DNA of 64,000 nucleotides from Effrenium voratum (GCA_963377175.1 CAUJNA010003316.1:305501-369500); one strand, 5' to 3'; positions 21,572-30,263 are shown, numbered from the stretch's first letter. The notes: a model not told the origin generated them from the letters alone. Translations and numbers: made by a program.

Positions 21572-21598
21572 AGTATATTAATTATTTAGAAAAATAAA

Positions 21599-21931
21599 TT
21601 AATCAGAGATATTCTTAATCATTTCTTCTAAATGCTTCTTTCTTACAGTTAGTTGTTCCTTCGTTTGTATTCCATCTGGTGTCCGTGTGTTGTCTAATAT
21701 GTTTCTTATTCTGTCTAACTCTTTTCTATAACTTTCGGTTCTGTTGCTTTCAACTAAATCGTTTCTATACTTTATTAATGCTCCTTGTGATTGTTTCGCT
21801 TCCAGTGTGTCCTTCAACTGTTTAAAGTAATTCATACGCGAGGCAACTCCCCATAAATCTGAAACGTCATAATGACGTTCTACTTGTGGCGCCCTTTTAA
21901 ATTCTACATTTCTATGACTTCTCATAAGCAT
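21599..21931 (-). CDS. Unknown helical protein (110 aa)
   Basis: Mostly charged helix (YRKELDRIRNILDNT, KKHLEEMIKNISD) with a short aromatic N-terminal part (HYDVSDLWGVASRMNYF). A TCTA element lies 19 nt upstream. It sits between two virion-side genes in the same direction. Possibly a minor structural protein; no family recognised. Confidence 0.55.
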   Translation of the reverse strand: MLMRSHRNVEFKRAPQVERHYDVSDLWGVASRMNYFKQLKDTLEAKQSQGALIKYRNDLVESNRTESYRKELDRIRNILDNTRTPDGIQTKEQLTVRKKHLEEMIKNISD

Positions 21932-21961
21932 GATTAATATATATTATAATTAGATTATTAT

Positions 21962-22441
21962 TTAAAACATTGATGAAGATAATTTGTTTATTTTTTCTTG
22001 TTTATCTTGTTTTTTCTTCTGTTTAAGTTCTTCATAATGTTGGTTTAATAGTTCTGTTGCCGTGGGTTTCTTAATAGTTTCTTTAATCACTTCTTGTTTA
22101 ATCTCATTCTTAATCTCTGAAATAACTTCAGGTTGTATCTTTCTAATATTCTTTTGTGGATTGACTGGTAATAACTCAGTAGGTGCTCCCTTACAATTTT
22201 TGGGATGTGAGTGTCTCAAACTTTTCAATGTCATCTTTTTAGAGCATTGTTCACATTCTACTAATTCAACTTCTTTTTTAGTTCTTGGTAATGCTTTTGC
22301 TTTCGCTTTTGGTTCAGGAATAACTTCTTCTGACGTTGGTTCTTCATTAACTGTTTCATTTTGTTCAACGACTTCATTATTAACAGGTGCTTCTTCTGTT
22401 TTAGTTTCATTATTAACATCTACTACCTCAATACTTGACAT
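21962..22441 (-). CDS. Zinc-finger protein with acidic N-terminus (159 aa)
   Basis: Residues 1-45 are Glu/Asn/Val-rich. A zinc-binding motif follows: C63, C66, H77, H79, C83 (VECEQCSKKM...LRHSHPKNCKG). The C-terminus is a Lys-rich helix. Similar compact CxxC...HSH...C fingers occur in proteins of algal DNA viruses. A 34-bp perfect palindrome with a TCTA core fills the gap between this start and the end of the penton gene. Role unknown; nucleic-acid binding likely. Confidence 0.6.
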   Translation of the reverse strand: MSSIEVVDVNNETKTEEAPVNNEVVEQNETVNEEPTSEEVIPEPKAKAKALPRTKKEVELVECEQCSKKMTLKSLRHSHPKNCKGAPTELLPVNPQKNIRKIQPEVISEIKNEIKQEVIKETIKKPTATELLNQHYEELKQKKKQDKQEKINKLSSSMF

Positions 22442-22446
22442 ATAAT

Positions 22447-22480
22447 ATATATAGATTTTCCATATGGAAAATCTATATAT
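22447..22480. promoter_or_regulatory. 34-bp perfect palindrome
   Basis: Centred on CCATATGG, symmetric from 22447 to 22480, and carrying AATCTATATA on the promoter strand. It fills the whole gap between the penton stop (22484) and the next start (22441). It could end one transcript and promote the next. Confidence 0.6.
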
Positions 22481-22483
22481 TAT

Positions 22484-23337
22484 TTAAATAATATCGCTTT
22501 TTACGAAAAGTAGACTCAGACTAACATTTACACCGTTTAAATTAATTTCATTTCCTAATGAATTAGACAACCAAAAGTCTAACTGTTTAAAGCTTCTATT
22601 TGATACATCCAAGTAGTCGAGAGGGTTCATTTCATTATCAAAGACAATTCCCGCGTGTGGTGCTGAGACTGGCACTTTCTTAACAACTGTGCTATCGCCT
22701 GTCCTTAAATTTACTTGATTATAATTAGACAATTGAGAAGAATGAATATAAATATTTCTAATGGTTGAAGATTAACGAAACCAGAAACATAAGGATTATT
22801 ATATTGATAAACTACCATTTGATAATTTCCTAAAACTTCATTAACAGACTGTAAGTTATTAACATTAAAACTTCCATTCCATATATAATCTGCATATGTT
22901 AGTTTCATTTGTTCATCAGTTAATACAGCGAACTTTCTATCAGCATAGTTTGAATAAATTGTTATTTTATTAGTTTTTACACTGTAAGAAATTTCATAAG
23001 TATTTGAGAAATTAGCATTATCAACAATACCATTTATTTTTGCCTTTAATTCTGTCGCTAGTTCTGTGCCAGTATATACTCCTTCGTCCAATTGTAACGC
23101 TAAATAATGGACATTAGTATTATCTTCATCTGGAACTAACGGAGAAGAATAAAAGTATAGTATATTATTTAATCCTGACTGTATTGAATACCACGAGTTA
23201 GGTAATGTTATTTCGTGAATGTAGCAATGTACTCCGTTGTCTGTTTGTAATGTTTCCGGCAATTCAACTTTGAAATTTGATGATGTACCACTAATTCTAT
23301 GAGCGCTGTCAATATAGACCTTCTTGTAAGTCAACAT
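22484..23337 (-). pseudogene. Penton-type minor capsid protein, one-base frameshift
   Basis: Two overlapping frames make up one protein. The first 190 or so codons (start 23337, MLTYKKVYIDSAHR) give the N-terminal jelly-roll region, including the conserved ITLPNSWYSI segment. At about 22758-22760 a one-base loss shifts the frame. The remainder continues in another frame to 22484, with PLDYLDVSNRSFKQLDFWL and GNEINLNGVNVSLSL, which matches the closing strands of Polinton and PLV penton proteins. The downstream part has no ATG of its own. The penton forms the five-fold vertices of the capsid. A TTTCTAATCAA late element lies 12 nt upstream. As written the protein would be truncated. An assembly error in an A/T stretch is the main alternative. 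Confidence 0.8.
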
Positions 23338-23494
23338 AATATGTTTGATTAGAAAATAAATTTTCTAATCAAAAAATATTATGTTGCTTAGGACTACGTC
23401 GTAAGTCAACTTTTCTATATGAAAAGTTGCTTAGAGCAAAGCTGTAAGTCAGCATTATTAATTAATTGAGAAATTAATTTATATCTTTATTTAT
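23338..23494. promoter_or_regulatory. Divergent promoter region with repeated hairpin units
   Basis: The space between the leftward penton gene and the rightward lipase gene. GTAAGTCAAC-like phrases occur at 23326, 23401 and 23444. The first two are each followed by a hairpin and then GTTGCTTAG, but the hairpin stems differ (GATTAGAAAA...TTTTCTAATC versus ACTTTTC...GAAAAGT). Confidence 0.6.
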
Positions 23495-24154
23495 ATGATT
23501 AATAATAAAAAGTTAATTTATGAAATGAAGCATGGGACAATTAAACATTATCAACCTTATAAGAAAACAGCTAAAATAACTGATGTTATGAAACAAACTG
23601 ACAAAATATTAAATAGTTATTATCCTAATTCAAATTTAACTGATGCACAAGGATTGAGTAGAGCATATGGCAATGGTCAGGGTTTTTATATTGATGGTGA
23701 TAAAATGTATATAAGCGGAACATTTGGAAAAGGAACTTTTGGAGGTGCTATTAATGACATTCTGGCAGATGTAGGACTTCCCTTTAAAATGACAAAATAT
23801 TCACAACGATATAAAGACACATCAACAGCATTGGATGAAAACAATGAAGTTAAACATCTTATAACACATAGTCTCGGTTCAAGTGTAGGGGCACAGATAA
23901 CAAAAGATTACCCTGAAAGAGAATTAACTTTAACCACTTATGGAGCGCCGTTTATATCACGAAGGTCTAAAATTACCGATGATTACATTAATTTTAGAAG
24001 TATCTTAGACCCTGTCAGTATTGCTGACCGTGGCGCTATAACTGTTTATACTGGTTCATTAAATCCATTTACTAACCACGATTACATAACTGGATATGGA
24101 GACCAAGGCAAAGATGTTTCAAGAAGCATTGAACCGGTCAGGGAGATAATATAG
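23495..24154 (+). CDS. Lipase-like alpha/beta hydrolase (219 aa)
   Basis: Residues 118-132 read EVKHLITHSLGSSVG, the nucleophile elbow of class 3 lipases, with Ser126 the likely nucleophile. Candidate Asp172 (RSILDPVS) and His195 (FTNHDY) follow in the right order for the catalytic triad. The segment TYGAPFISRR (148-157) matches the GAPR/GAPF strand of that family. No signal peptide. In a virus, such an enzyme could breach a host membrane during entry or release; that is inference. It is first in the rightward block, before two small unknown genes and the capsid gene. Confidence 0.7.
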   Translation: MINNKKLIYEMKHGTIKHYQPYKKTAKITDVMKQTDKILNSYYPNSNLTDAQGLSRAYGNGQGFYIDGDKMYISGTFGKGTFGGAINDILADVGLPFKMTKYSQRYKDTSTALDENNEVKHLITHSLGSSVGAQITKDYPERELTLTTYGAPFISRRSKITDDYINFRSILDPVSIADRGAITVYTGSLNPFTNHDYITGYGDQGKDVSRSIEPVREII

Positions 24155-24194
24155 TTAAATAAGTACTTAAATATATAGCTATATAATATTATAT

Positions 24195-24536
24195 ATGTAT
24201 AATCAGTTAAAAGAAAACTTGACAGAAAGTGAAACAAACTTTAAACCATTAACACTTGTAGAAAGATTAAGGGATTTAAATAGAGATAATAAACGAACAC
24301 ATGTAAAATGTCTGTGTGGATGTTTCATTATTAGGAGTGTCAGAGTTAGACCTGACTATATTGATTATAACTGGATTACTTCAATTTATAATATGATTGT
24401 ACCAAAATATATAAATGGTTATGTCCTCATCAATGACAACACTAACAATTGTAATCACACTCAATCAGACCTTGATGAAATAGTAAAAAGAAAAAACGCA
24501 AAACTATTTTCATATTATTGTTATGATACAACATAA
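24195..24536 (+). CDS. Unknown protein (113 aa)
   Basis: Charged N-terminal helix, then a Cys-rich centre (KCLCGCFIIRS), then an aromatic stretch (YNWITSIYNMIVPKYINGY). No family recognised. Preceded by a TATATAGCTATATA palindrome. It overlaps the next ORF by 14 nt. Confidence 0.5.
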   Translation: MYNQLKENLTESETNFKPLTLVERLRDLNRDNKRTHVKCLCGCFIIRSVRVRPDYIDYNWITSIYNMIVPKYINGYVLINDNTNNCNHTQSDLDEIVKRKNAKLFSYYCYDTT

Positions 24537-24747
24537 GAAATATGACAATGAAACAACGGATGATATGATTAAGAATGAAAATAAAAAGTATAAGAAAAGT
24601 TCATATGATGAAATTAGAGAGATTGTTTTAGAGAGAGAAAAAGGGAATACTCCAGTTGAAGATAAGATTAAGAAAAAGAACATGAAAATATTTAAAAATA
24701 ATAATAATTCTAATCAAAAGGATTACACTAAATTATTCAATTTGTAA
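24523..24747 (+). CDS. Unknown Lys-rich protein (74 aa)
   Basis: Highly charged, helical, with a C-terminal Asn/Lys tail. It starts inside the end of the 113-aa ORF, in a different frame. It could be a separate gene or, less likely, the frameshifted tail of its neighbour. No family recognised. Confidence 0.4.
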   Translation: MIQHKKYDNETTDDMIKNENKKYKKSSYDEIREIVLEREKGNTPVEDKIKKKNMKIFKNNNNSNQKDYTKLFNL

Positions 24748-24963
24748 ATCATAATTCTTAATTATGATTTAGAAATTAATGAAATTACAATTTCATCAAT
24801 TTGTAAAAAATGTATTTTTTAGAAATTAATGAAATTACAATTTCATCAATTTGTAAATCATAATTCTTAATTATGATTTGGAAATTATTGAAATTACAAT
24901 TTCATCAATTTGTAAAACATATATAAAATATGTTTTAGAAATTAATAAATGTATAAATTTATC
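24739..24963. repeat. Four-unit hairpin array upstream of the capsid gene
   Basis: Units begin at about 24739, 24798, 24848 and 24907 with AATTTGTA. Each has a first hairpin of variable sequence and a second of nearly constant sequence. First stems: AATCATAATT...AATTATGATT (units 1 and 3), AAAAAA...TTTTTT (unit 2), AAAACATAT...ATATGTTTT (unit 4). In unit 4 the second stem also changes on both arms (ATGAAATT/AATTTCAT becomes ATAAAT/ATTTAT). Pairing is kept while sequence changes. Confidence 0.85.
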
Positions 24964-25009
24964 AATTTAGTTTAGTTTAAATTATTTCTAAATTAAATTA
25001 TATATAGCA

Positions 25010-26392
25010 ATGGAAACTTTTAGTGCCGAAGATATTCTAATTGACAACCTCTCATTCAAATTAAATAAAGGTGCAAGTTATATCAACGACCGTCGTTCAG
25101 TCTCGTTTTTCCCTTCTGGAAGTAATATCTACACCCCTTCATCTGGTCAACGTGTGTTGAAAATAGCTTTAAATGCTGAAGATAATACTTGGCTTGACCC
25201 GCAGAGTGTAATGGTTTATTTCACTGTTGAAAACACTGACCCGTCAGACAATAAACGCTTACGTCCTCTGTCTCCTGCTTATTCCTTTTTTAGAAGAGCA
25301 AGACTAATTGCTGGTAATCAACTTGTTGAAGACATTGATTATTACAACCGAAATCATCACATGATGAGTTGCATGATGTCAAAAGGAGCAAGAGACAATG
25401 AAGACGCCCAGAGTTTTGGTTATAGATATGATGATGATTTAAACACACGTCGTGCAGTTCCTGCATCGGGTCATATTGGTCCTGCATATGACGCTTACAC
25501 AATTCCAGGCTTTAACAGAAAAATGGTTGTAGGATTTAAACCGATGCTTGGTTTATTCAATCAATTTAAGTATATCCCGTTAAAAGCGTGTCCTCTTGTT
25601 TTAGAACTTGAATTAGTTTCAAATTTTACTGATTGTGTTGTTTCAGCGGGCGGGTCGAGGTTTCCAGAAAGTGGCAACGCAGACTCAAGCCTTCATACAA
25701 ATGAGCAGTTCTCAATTAGTAACGCATTCCTTCAAACTGATTTGGTAAGCTTGGACAACGACCTTCATAATAAATATGTTGCACACCTACTTGATGGGAA
25801 AGAATTACCTATTACTTATAATACTTACATTTGTCAATCTAATCAAGTTCCCGATGGTTCGTCGTCAATTAACACTACTGTTGTTCGTTCAGTGTCTAAA
25901 CTCGCTACCGCGTTCATCTCTTTCAGTAAAAGCGGAGTAGGTGATATTCACGTTATGAAAGAATACAACAACTTCTATCATCCTATGTATTATTTGAACT
26001 ACCAAGAAAGCGGATACTACAATCACGACCTTGATTTAGAATTTCAACTTCAATTAGGGTCAAAACTATATCCTGAGTATCCATGCCGTTCATTAACACA
26101 AGCATTCTATTATTTACGAAAAGCATTAAATTTACCATTGTTCCATCAACACCATTTATCGATTGAATATTCTGCTTATCGTGTTGATAAGTTTATCTTT
26201 GCTATGGATTTCGAAAAGGTTCCCGATAGTTCATATACTGGAATTAACACAAAAGCAGGGCAACAGCTTTTAATTCGTGTGAAACCTGTTGGAAATATGG
26301 TATCAGCAAATATGCCAGACACGATATATATAACATTAGTATCAGAACAAATATTATCCATTCGCGATGCAGGTTGCCAGATACTTGATTAA
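25010..26392 (+). CDS. MCP: Major capsid protein, double jelly-roll (460 aa)
   Basis: A full-length capsid protein of the Polinton/PLV type. The early segment has RRSVSFFPSGSNIYTPSSG (29-47), then NTWLDPQSVMVYF and LSPAYSFFRRARLIAGNQLV, ending in EDIDYYNRNHHM. This matches the characteristic first jelly roll, in which a WLDP strand and a FFRR(A/M)R turn precede a VEDIDxYNR helix. Trimers of such proteins build the hexagonal faces of an icosahedral shell. The frame is intact and of usual length. A TTTCTAAATT late element lies 19 nt before the ATG. The hairpin array sits just upstream. Confidence 0.92.
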   Translation: METFSAEDILIDNLSFKLNKGASYINDRRSVSFFPSGSNIYTPSSGQRVLKIALNAEDNTWLDPQSVMVYFTVENTDPSDNKRLRPLSPAYSFFRRARLIAGNQLVEDIDYYNRNHHMMSCMMSKGARDNEDAQSFGYRYDDDLNTRRAVPASGHIGPAYDAYTIPGFNRKMVVGFKPMLGLFNQFKYIPLKACPLVLELELVSNFTDCVVSAGGSRFPESGNADSSLHTNEQFSISNAFLQTDLVSLDNDLHNKYVAHLLDGKELPITYNTYICQSNQVPDGSSSINTTVVRSVSKLATAFISFSKSGVGDIHVMKEYNNFYHPMYYLNYQESGYYNHDLDLEFQLQLGSKLYPEYPCRSLTQAFYYLRKALNLPLFHQHHLSIEYSAYRVDKFIFAMDFEKVPDSSYTGINTKAGQQLLIRVKPVGNMVSANMPDTIYITLVSEQILSIRDAGCQILD

Positions 26393-26432
26393 CTCATTCA
26401 TTTTTACTTGAAAACATATATAAACAAATATC

Positions 26433-26454
26433 ATCTTATAATATATTATAAGAT
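26433..26454. promoter_or_regulatory. 22-bp perfect palindrome before GIY-YIG gene
   Basis: ATCTTATAATATATTATAAGAT (26433-26454), three bases before the ATG at 26458. It may end the capsid transcript or lie in the leader of the next gene. Confidence 0.5.
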
Positions 26455-26457
26455 AAT

Positions 26458-27231
26458 ATGCCAGTTAAACCCATAGATTACTCAAAAACTCATTTTTATA
26501 AGATTGTTTGTAAAGATTTGAATATCAAAGATTGTTATGTAGGACATACAACCGATTTTACCAAAAGAAAGTCAAACCACAAACGAGCATATACAAATGA
26601 AAATGATAGACACTACAATATTTACTTATACCAGTTTATTCGTGAAAATGGAGGACTTGATAATTTTGATATGGTTTTGATACAAACAGTGAAATGTGAA
26701 AATGGAATGGAGGCAAGAGCAAAAGAAAGAGAATACATTGTAGAACTAAACGCTACATTAAATAAAGTGCAAAGACCCATAGTATCACAGCGAGAGGAGC
26801 AAGAGAGAAAAAAACAATGGAAGGAAAACAATAAAGGATATGTTAAACAAAGAGACCATCAATATTATGAAAACAACAAAGAAAGATACGCTGAAAACTC
26901 TAAACAATATAGAGAAAAACATAAGGAAGAACTGAAAGCAAAGAAAAAACAATACTATGAAGACAACAAACCTGAACTATTAGAAAAGCAACGGGAGAAA
27001 TACCAAGAACAAAAAGATGTAGTCAATAAACGAAGTAAGAAATGGAGAGACGAGCATAAACCAGAACAACAAGAATATTTCAAACAATATAGAGAAAAAA
27101 ACAAAGACAAAATGAAAGAATGGAAAGAGACTAAAATCGAATGTCAATGCGGGTCTGTTTATAGACAAGACCATAAAGCACAACACGAAAAGACTAAAAA
27201 ACATCAAGAATACATTAACGATAATAATTAA
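26458..27231 (+). CDS. GIY-YIG endonuclease with coiled linker and zinc finger (257 aa)
   Basis: GIY-YIG core in the first 100 residues: HFYKIVC (12-18), CYVGHTTDF (26-34), and the metal-binding Glu in AKEREYIVEL. A long Lys/Glu/Asn-rich linker repeats a motif like QYREKHKEELK several times. The end has the same finger as the other nuclease (ECQCGSVYRQ...QHEKTKKH). It sits between the capsid and fibre genes, a typical site for a homing endonuclease in a viral genome. No TCTA element is seen upstream. It may be a mobile intruder rather than a virion gene. Confidence 0.85.
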   Translation: MPVKPIDYSKTHFYKIVCKDLNIKDCYVGHTTDFTKRKSNHKRAYTNENDRHYNIYLYQFIRENGGLDNFDMVLIQTVKCENGMEARAKEREYIVELNATLNKVQRPIVSQREEQERKKQWKENNKGYVKQRDHQYYENNKERYAENSKQYREKHKEELKAKKKQYYEDNKPELLEKQREKYQEQKDVVNKRSKKWRDEHKPEQQEYFKQYREKNKDKMKEWKETKIECQCGSVYRQDHKAQHEKTKKHQEYINDNN

Positions 27232-27264
27232 TATAATTAATTTCTACAATTAATTATATCGATT

Positions 27265-30045
27265 ATGCCTTCAATAAATTTAACAAACTTTGAAAATGTT
27301 GTAGCACACACAATTAGCGAAATCAATTCTACAAGTGGGATAACAAACATTAGAAACATATATGCTAATCAATCAGATATAATTGATTTACTCAACAATA
27401 AAGCAGACCAAGTAGATACTTACACAAAAGCACAGATTGACGCTAATTTTTATGATATAAATCAATCATACAATAAGACGGAAGTTAATGTATTATCAAA
27501 TAATATTAGTTCAAATACATTTTTAATAGGTAATCTAACAATAACTTCAAATACAAATTTTAATAATATTTCATCAAATACAAATTTAATAAATAATTCA
27601 AATTCTACTATAACATCTAATTTTAATAATATTTCTTCAAATACTAATTTAATTAATTCAAATATTAATAATATTTCATCTAATACACATTTAATAAATA
27701 ATTTGAATTCTACTATAACAACTAATTTTAATAATATTTCTTCTAATACACATTTAATAAATAATTTAAATTCTACTATAACATCTAATTTTAATAATAT
27801 TAGTTCTAATTCTAATTTAATAACAGGATTAAATAGTACAGTCAGTTCACATATTTCAGCCATATCAGATTTACAGAATGGAGGTTCACTTAATGAAGCA
27901 GATTATTATAATAAAATAACGACTAATAATTTATTATCAAATAAGTTAAATACATCAATATTAAATAATACATTAATACATAATATAACAACTACTTCAA
28001 CTTTCAAAATAGCAGAATTTGGAAATTATAATTATTATCATGAATTATACAATAATTATATTGATACTTATGTTTATGGAAGTTTAACAGGAGCGACAAT
28101 GTTTTTAAATCAAAGAGGTTTTGGAGATGTAGAAATTAATAATTCTTCAACTTTTCAAAATGATAAAATAATATTAAATCATAATACTACAATATTAAGT
28201 AATTTACAAGTATCAGGTTTATTTTCGTGTTCATCTATTTTAGATATAGCAGGTTCTGATGCTCGTTATGTTTTACAATCAGATGGATTAAGTGGATTAA
28301 TAACGGGAAATACAAATACAATTAATTCAATAATTACAAATGATAGCGCACAAGATACAGTAATAAGTCAAAAATTAGACAAAGTTAATACAACATTACA
28401 GACAGTGAATTCGCCATTAATTATTAGTTTAACAGATAATACTAATCCTATATTAAGAATTCAAGATGCTGTAAGTAATCAACGTTTAGAATTTAAAAGA
28501 GGTTGTCAGTTGGACTCTTATCAAGGACTAACAGGTGCTACGCCTTATCGATTATTACTTGGGTGGAATACGGGAGATGTCATTATTGGAAGGCCTAATA
28601 ATGCTTCAAGAATTACAATTAATGGTAATGTTCATACTTCATATAATTTTGCGCAGATGCACGGAACATCATATTTTGAAGGTGCTGTTTATATGAAAGG
28701 AAATTTATTTACAAATAATGATTTTTCAACGGATATTAAAACAAAAATAGATAATATCAATACTTCAATAAATGGATTAGAACCATATTTAGAAACATAT
28801 ACACCAGATGCAACAGAAGGTTTTTATATGCATCATCCTAATTTTGTAGCGTGTAGTGTAGGAGATATAACTAATGCTTCTAACCAATATTTTATGGCTG
28901 ATGGGCTTGTAGGAAAAACAATTTTTTCCAAGCCTATTGATGTGCTAGGTAATATTTATACGAATGCTGATGTTAATTGTGATAATGTTAATATTGCTAC
29001 TGATGGTAAATTAACAATTGATACAAACTGCGAATTATATAGATATGTTAGTGCTTTTTCATCTTTTGATATGAGGAATAGCGATGCTAATTCTTCAATT
29101 AGATTTATTTGTGGAGACCCCGCTGTTCAGTCTAACATAGTCGGGGCAGTTAATATTACCAGTGGATGGACTTTTAACACAAGCACTGTTGATGTTATGG
29201 GCAATTTATTTGCTGACGATGTTTATATTAAAACCAATGGAGCATTAAGAAGCAATCATTTATCACCCAACGGTGGAACATTAATAACCGTTGATACTAA
29301 CTTAGCAGTTCAAAATGCTTATTTAGCAACTAATACCATTCAATCATTTGATTTAACAACAGTTTCATTTTTAAATAATATTTCAATGACTACTGGAACT
29401 GATATTAAAATGGGAACAAGTGAAATATCGACTTATTACGATACTACTAGTTTAAGCACTATTGATATAATATTCCGAACATCAAACACAGCTTTTCGAG
29501 TTTCAGATGCTTCAAGTACACCTTCAGTTTTATTATCTATTGATAAGACATTTGGAGCTACCATTAATACTGAAAATTTTACAAATAATGCCTCATCAAC
29601 ATTCAATGAAAATGTAAAAGTTGCAGGAACGAAGAAATTGTTATGTAATTTAATTGAACCATCAACAGGAACTAATATAGATTTAACAGCGACAACCGTA
29701 ACGATTAACGGAACGTTTGTTGATTCATCTGACTCAAGATTGAAATATGATATAGACAATATCAAATCTAATTGTATGAATATTATTAAGAAATTTAAGC
29801 CAAAGAAGTTTAAGAGACACGATAGAAATGATGGTGGTAAAACTCATATAGGATATATCGCAGATGAAGTATTGAAAGCAATTCCTAAAGAGTTTGAAAA
29901 TATTGTATGTCAGGACAGAGAATATTTAGGATTAAATTATTTAGTTTTACCCGTGTTGGTTCATAAAGCAGTATTAGAATTAAATGATAAAATAGATAAA
30001 CTTGAAAAAGAAGTTAAGGAATTGAAAAAAGAAAAATCTAAATAA
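27265..30045 (+). CDS. Fibre protein with C-terminal S74 intramolecular chaperone (926 aa)
   Basis: The N-terminal part has phage-fibre phrases (TYTKAQIDANF, SYNKTEVN, DYYNKITTNN). Residues about 80-205 are tandem Asn/Ser/Thr-rich repeats of about 20 residues (NNISSNTNLI, NSTIT), suggesting a trimeric shaft. A long beta-rich body follows. From 820 on is a Peptidase_S74 domain: SDSRLK (Ser822 and Lys827 form the expected catalytic pair), then THIGYIADEV, then a coiled-coil end. In phage tailspikes this domain helps the trimer fold and then cuts itself off. A host-binding spike is the likely role. TTTCTACAAT lies 18 nt upstream within a hairpin. Intact frame. Confidence 0.88.
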   Translation: MPSINLTNFENVVAHTISEINSTSGITNIRNIYANQSDIIDLLNNKADQVDTYTKAQIDANFYDINQSYNKTEVNVLSNNISSNTFLIGNLTITSNTNFNNISSNTNLINNSNSTITSNFNNISSNTNLINSNINNISSNTHLINNLNSTITTNFNNISSNTHLINNLNSTITSNFNNISSNSNLITGLNSTVSSHISAISDLQNGGSLNEADYYNKITTNNLLSNKLNTSILNNTLIHNITTTSTFKIAEFGNYNYYHELYNNYIDTYVYGSLTGATMFLNQRGFGDVEINNSSTFQNDKIILNHNTTILSNLQVSGLFSCSSILDIAGSDARYVLQSDGLSGLITGNTNTINSIITNDSAQDTVISQKLDKVNTTLQTVNSPLIISLTDNTNPILRIQDAVSNQRLEFKRGCQLDSYQGLTGATPYRLLLGWNTGDVIIGRPNNASRITINGNVHTSYNFAQMHGTSYFEGAVYMKGNLFTNNDFSTDIKTKIDNINTSINGLEPYLETYTPDATEGFYMHHPNFVACSVGDITNASNQYFMADGLVGKTIFSKPIDVLGNIYTNADVNCDNVNIATDGKLTIDTNCELYRYVSAFSSFDMRNSDANSSIRFICGDPAVQSNIVGAVNITSGWTFNTSTVDVMGNLFADDVYIKTNGALRSNHLSPNGGTLITVDTNLAVQNAYLATNTIQSFDLTTVSFLNNISMTTGTDIKMGTSEISTYYDTTSLSTIDIIFRTSNTAFRVSDASSTPSVLLSIDKTFGATINTENFTNNASSTFNENVKVAGTKKLLCNLIEPSTGTNIDLTATTVTINGTFVDSSDSRLKYDIDNIKSNCMNIIKKFKPKKFKRHDRNDGGKTHIGYIADEVLKAIPKEFENIVCQDREYLGLNYLVLPVLVHKAVLELNDKIDKLEKEVKELKKEKSK

Positions 30046-30054
30046 TAATATATA

Positions 30055-30263
30055 ATGGGTATTGGTCAAAGCAAAAACGAAGAAAATAACAGTATGGAAG
30101 ACATTAAAATTTAAGAGTAGATGAAAAAACGAGAGCGGATACTTTAATAATAAAATCTATTCAAGAATGTGTAACGAGAATAGAAAAGTTAGAAAATCAA
30201 AAATCGGACAAACTATTATATAAATTACCTGCGTTGAATTTATGCAACGCTTCATTGATTTAA
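30055..30263 (+). pseudogene. Small gene with myristoylation-like start, frameshifted
   Basis: The frame opens MGIGQSKNEENN, where Gly2 and Ser6 fit an N-myristoylation signal, and stops after 19 codons at 30112. The next frame is open from 30108 to 30263 and encodes a charged helix (RIEKLENQKSDKLLYKL). A one-base loss in the A-run near 30104-30109 would join them into a protein of about 69 residues. If so, the product would attach to membranes and form a coiled coil. Lies just after the fibre gene. Could be an assembly error. Confidence 0.45.

Noticed and set aside
22484..22732. Separate 82-codon gene
   Set aside because: Has no ATG start and continues the penton fold. It is the frameshifted second part of the penton gene.
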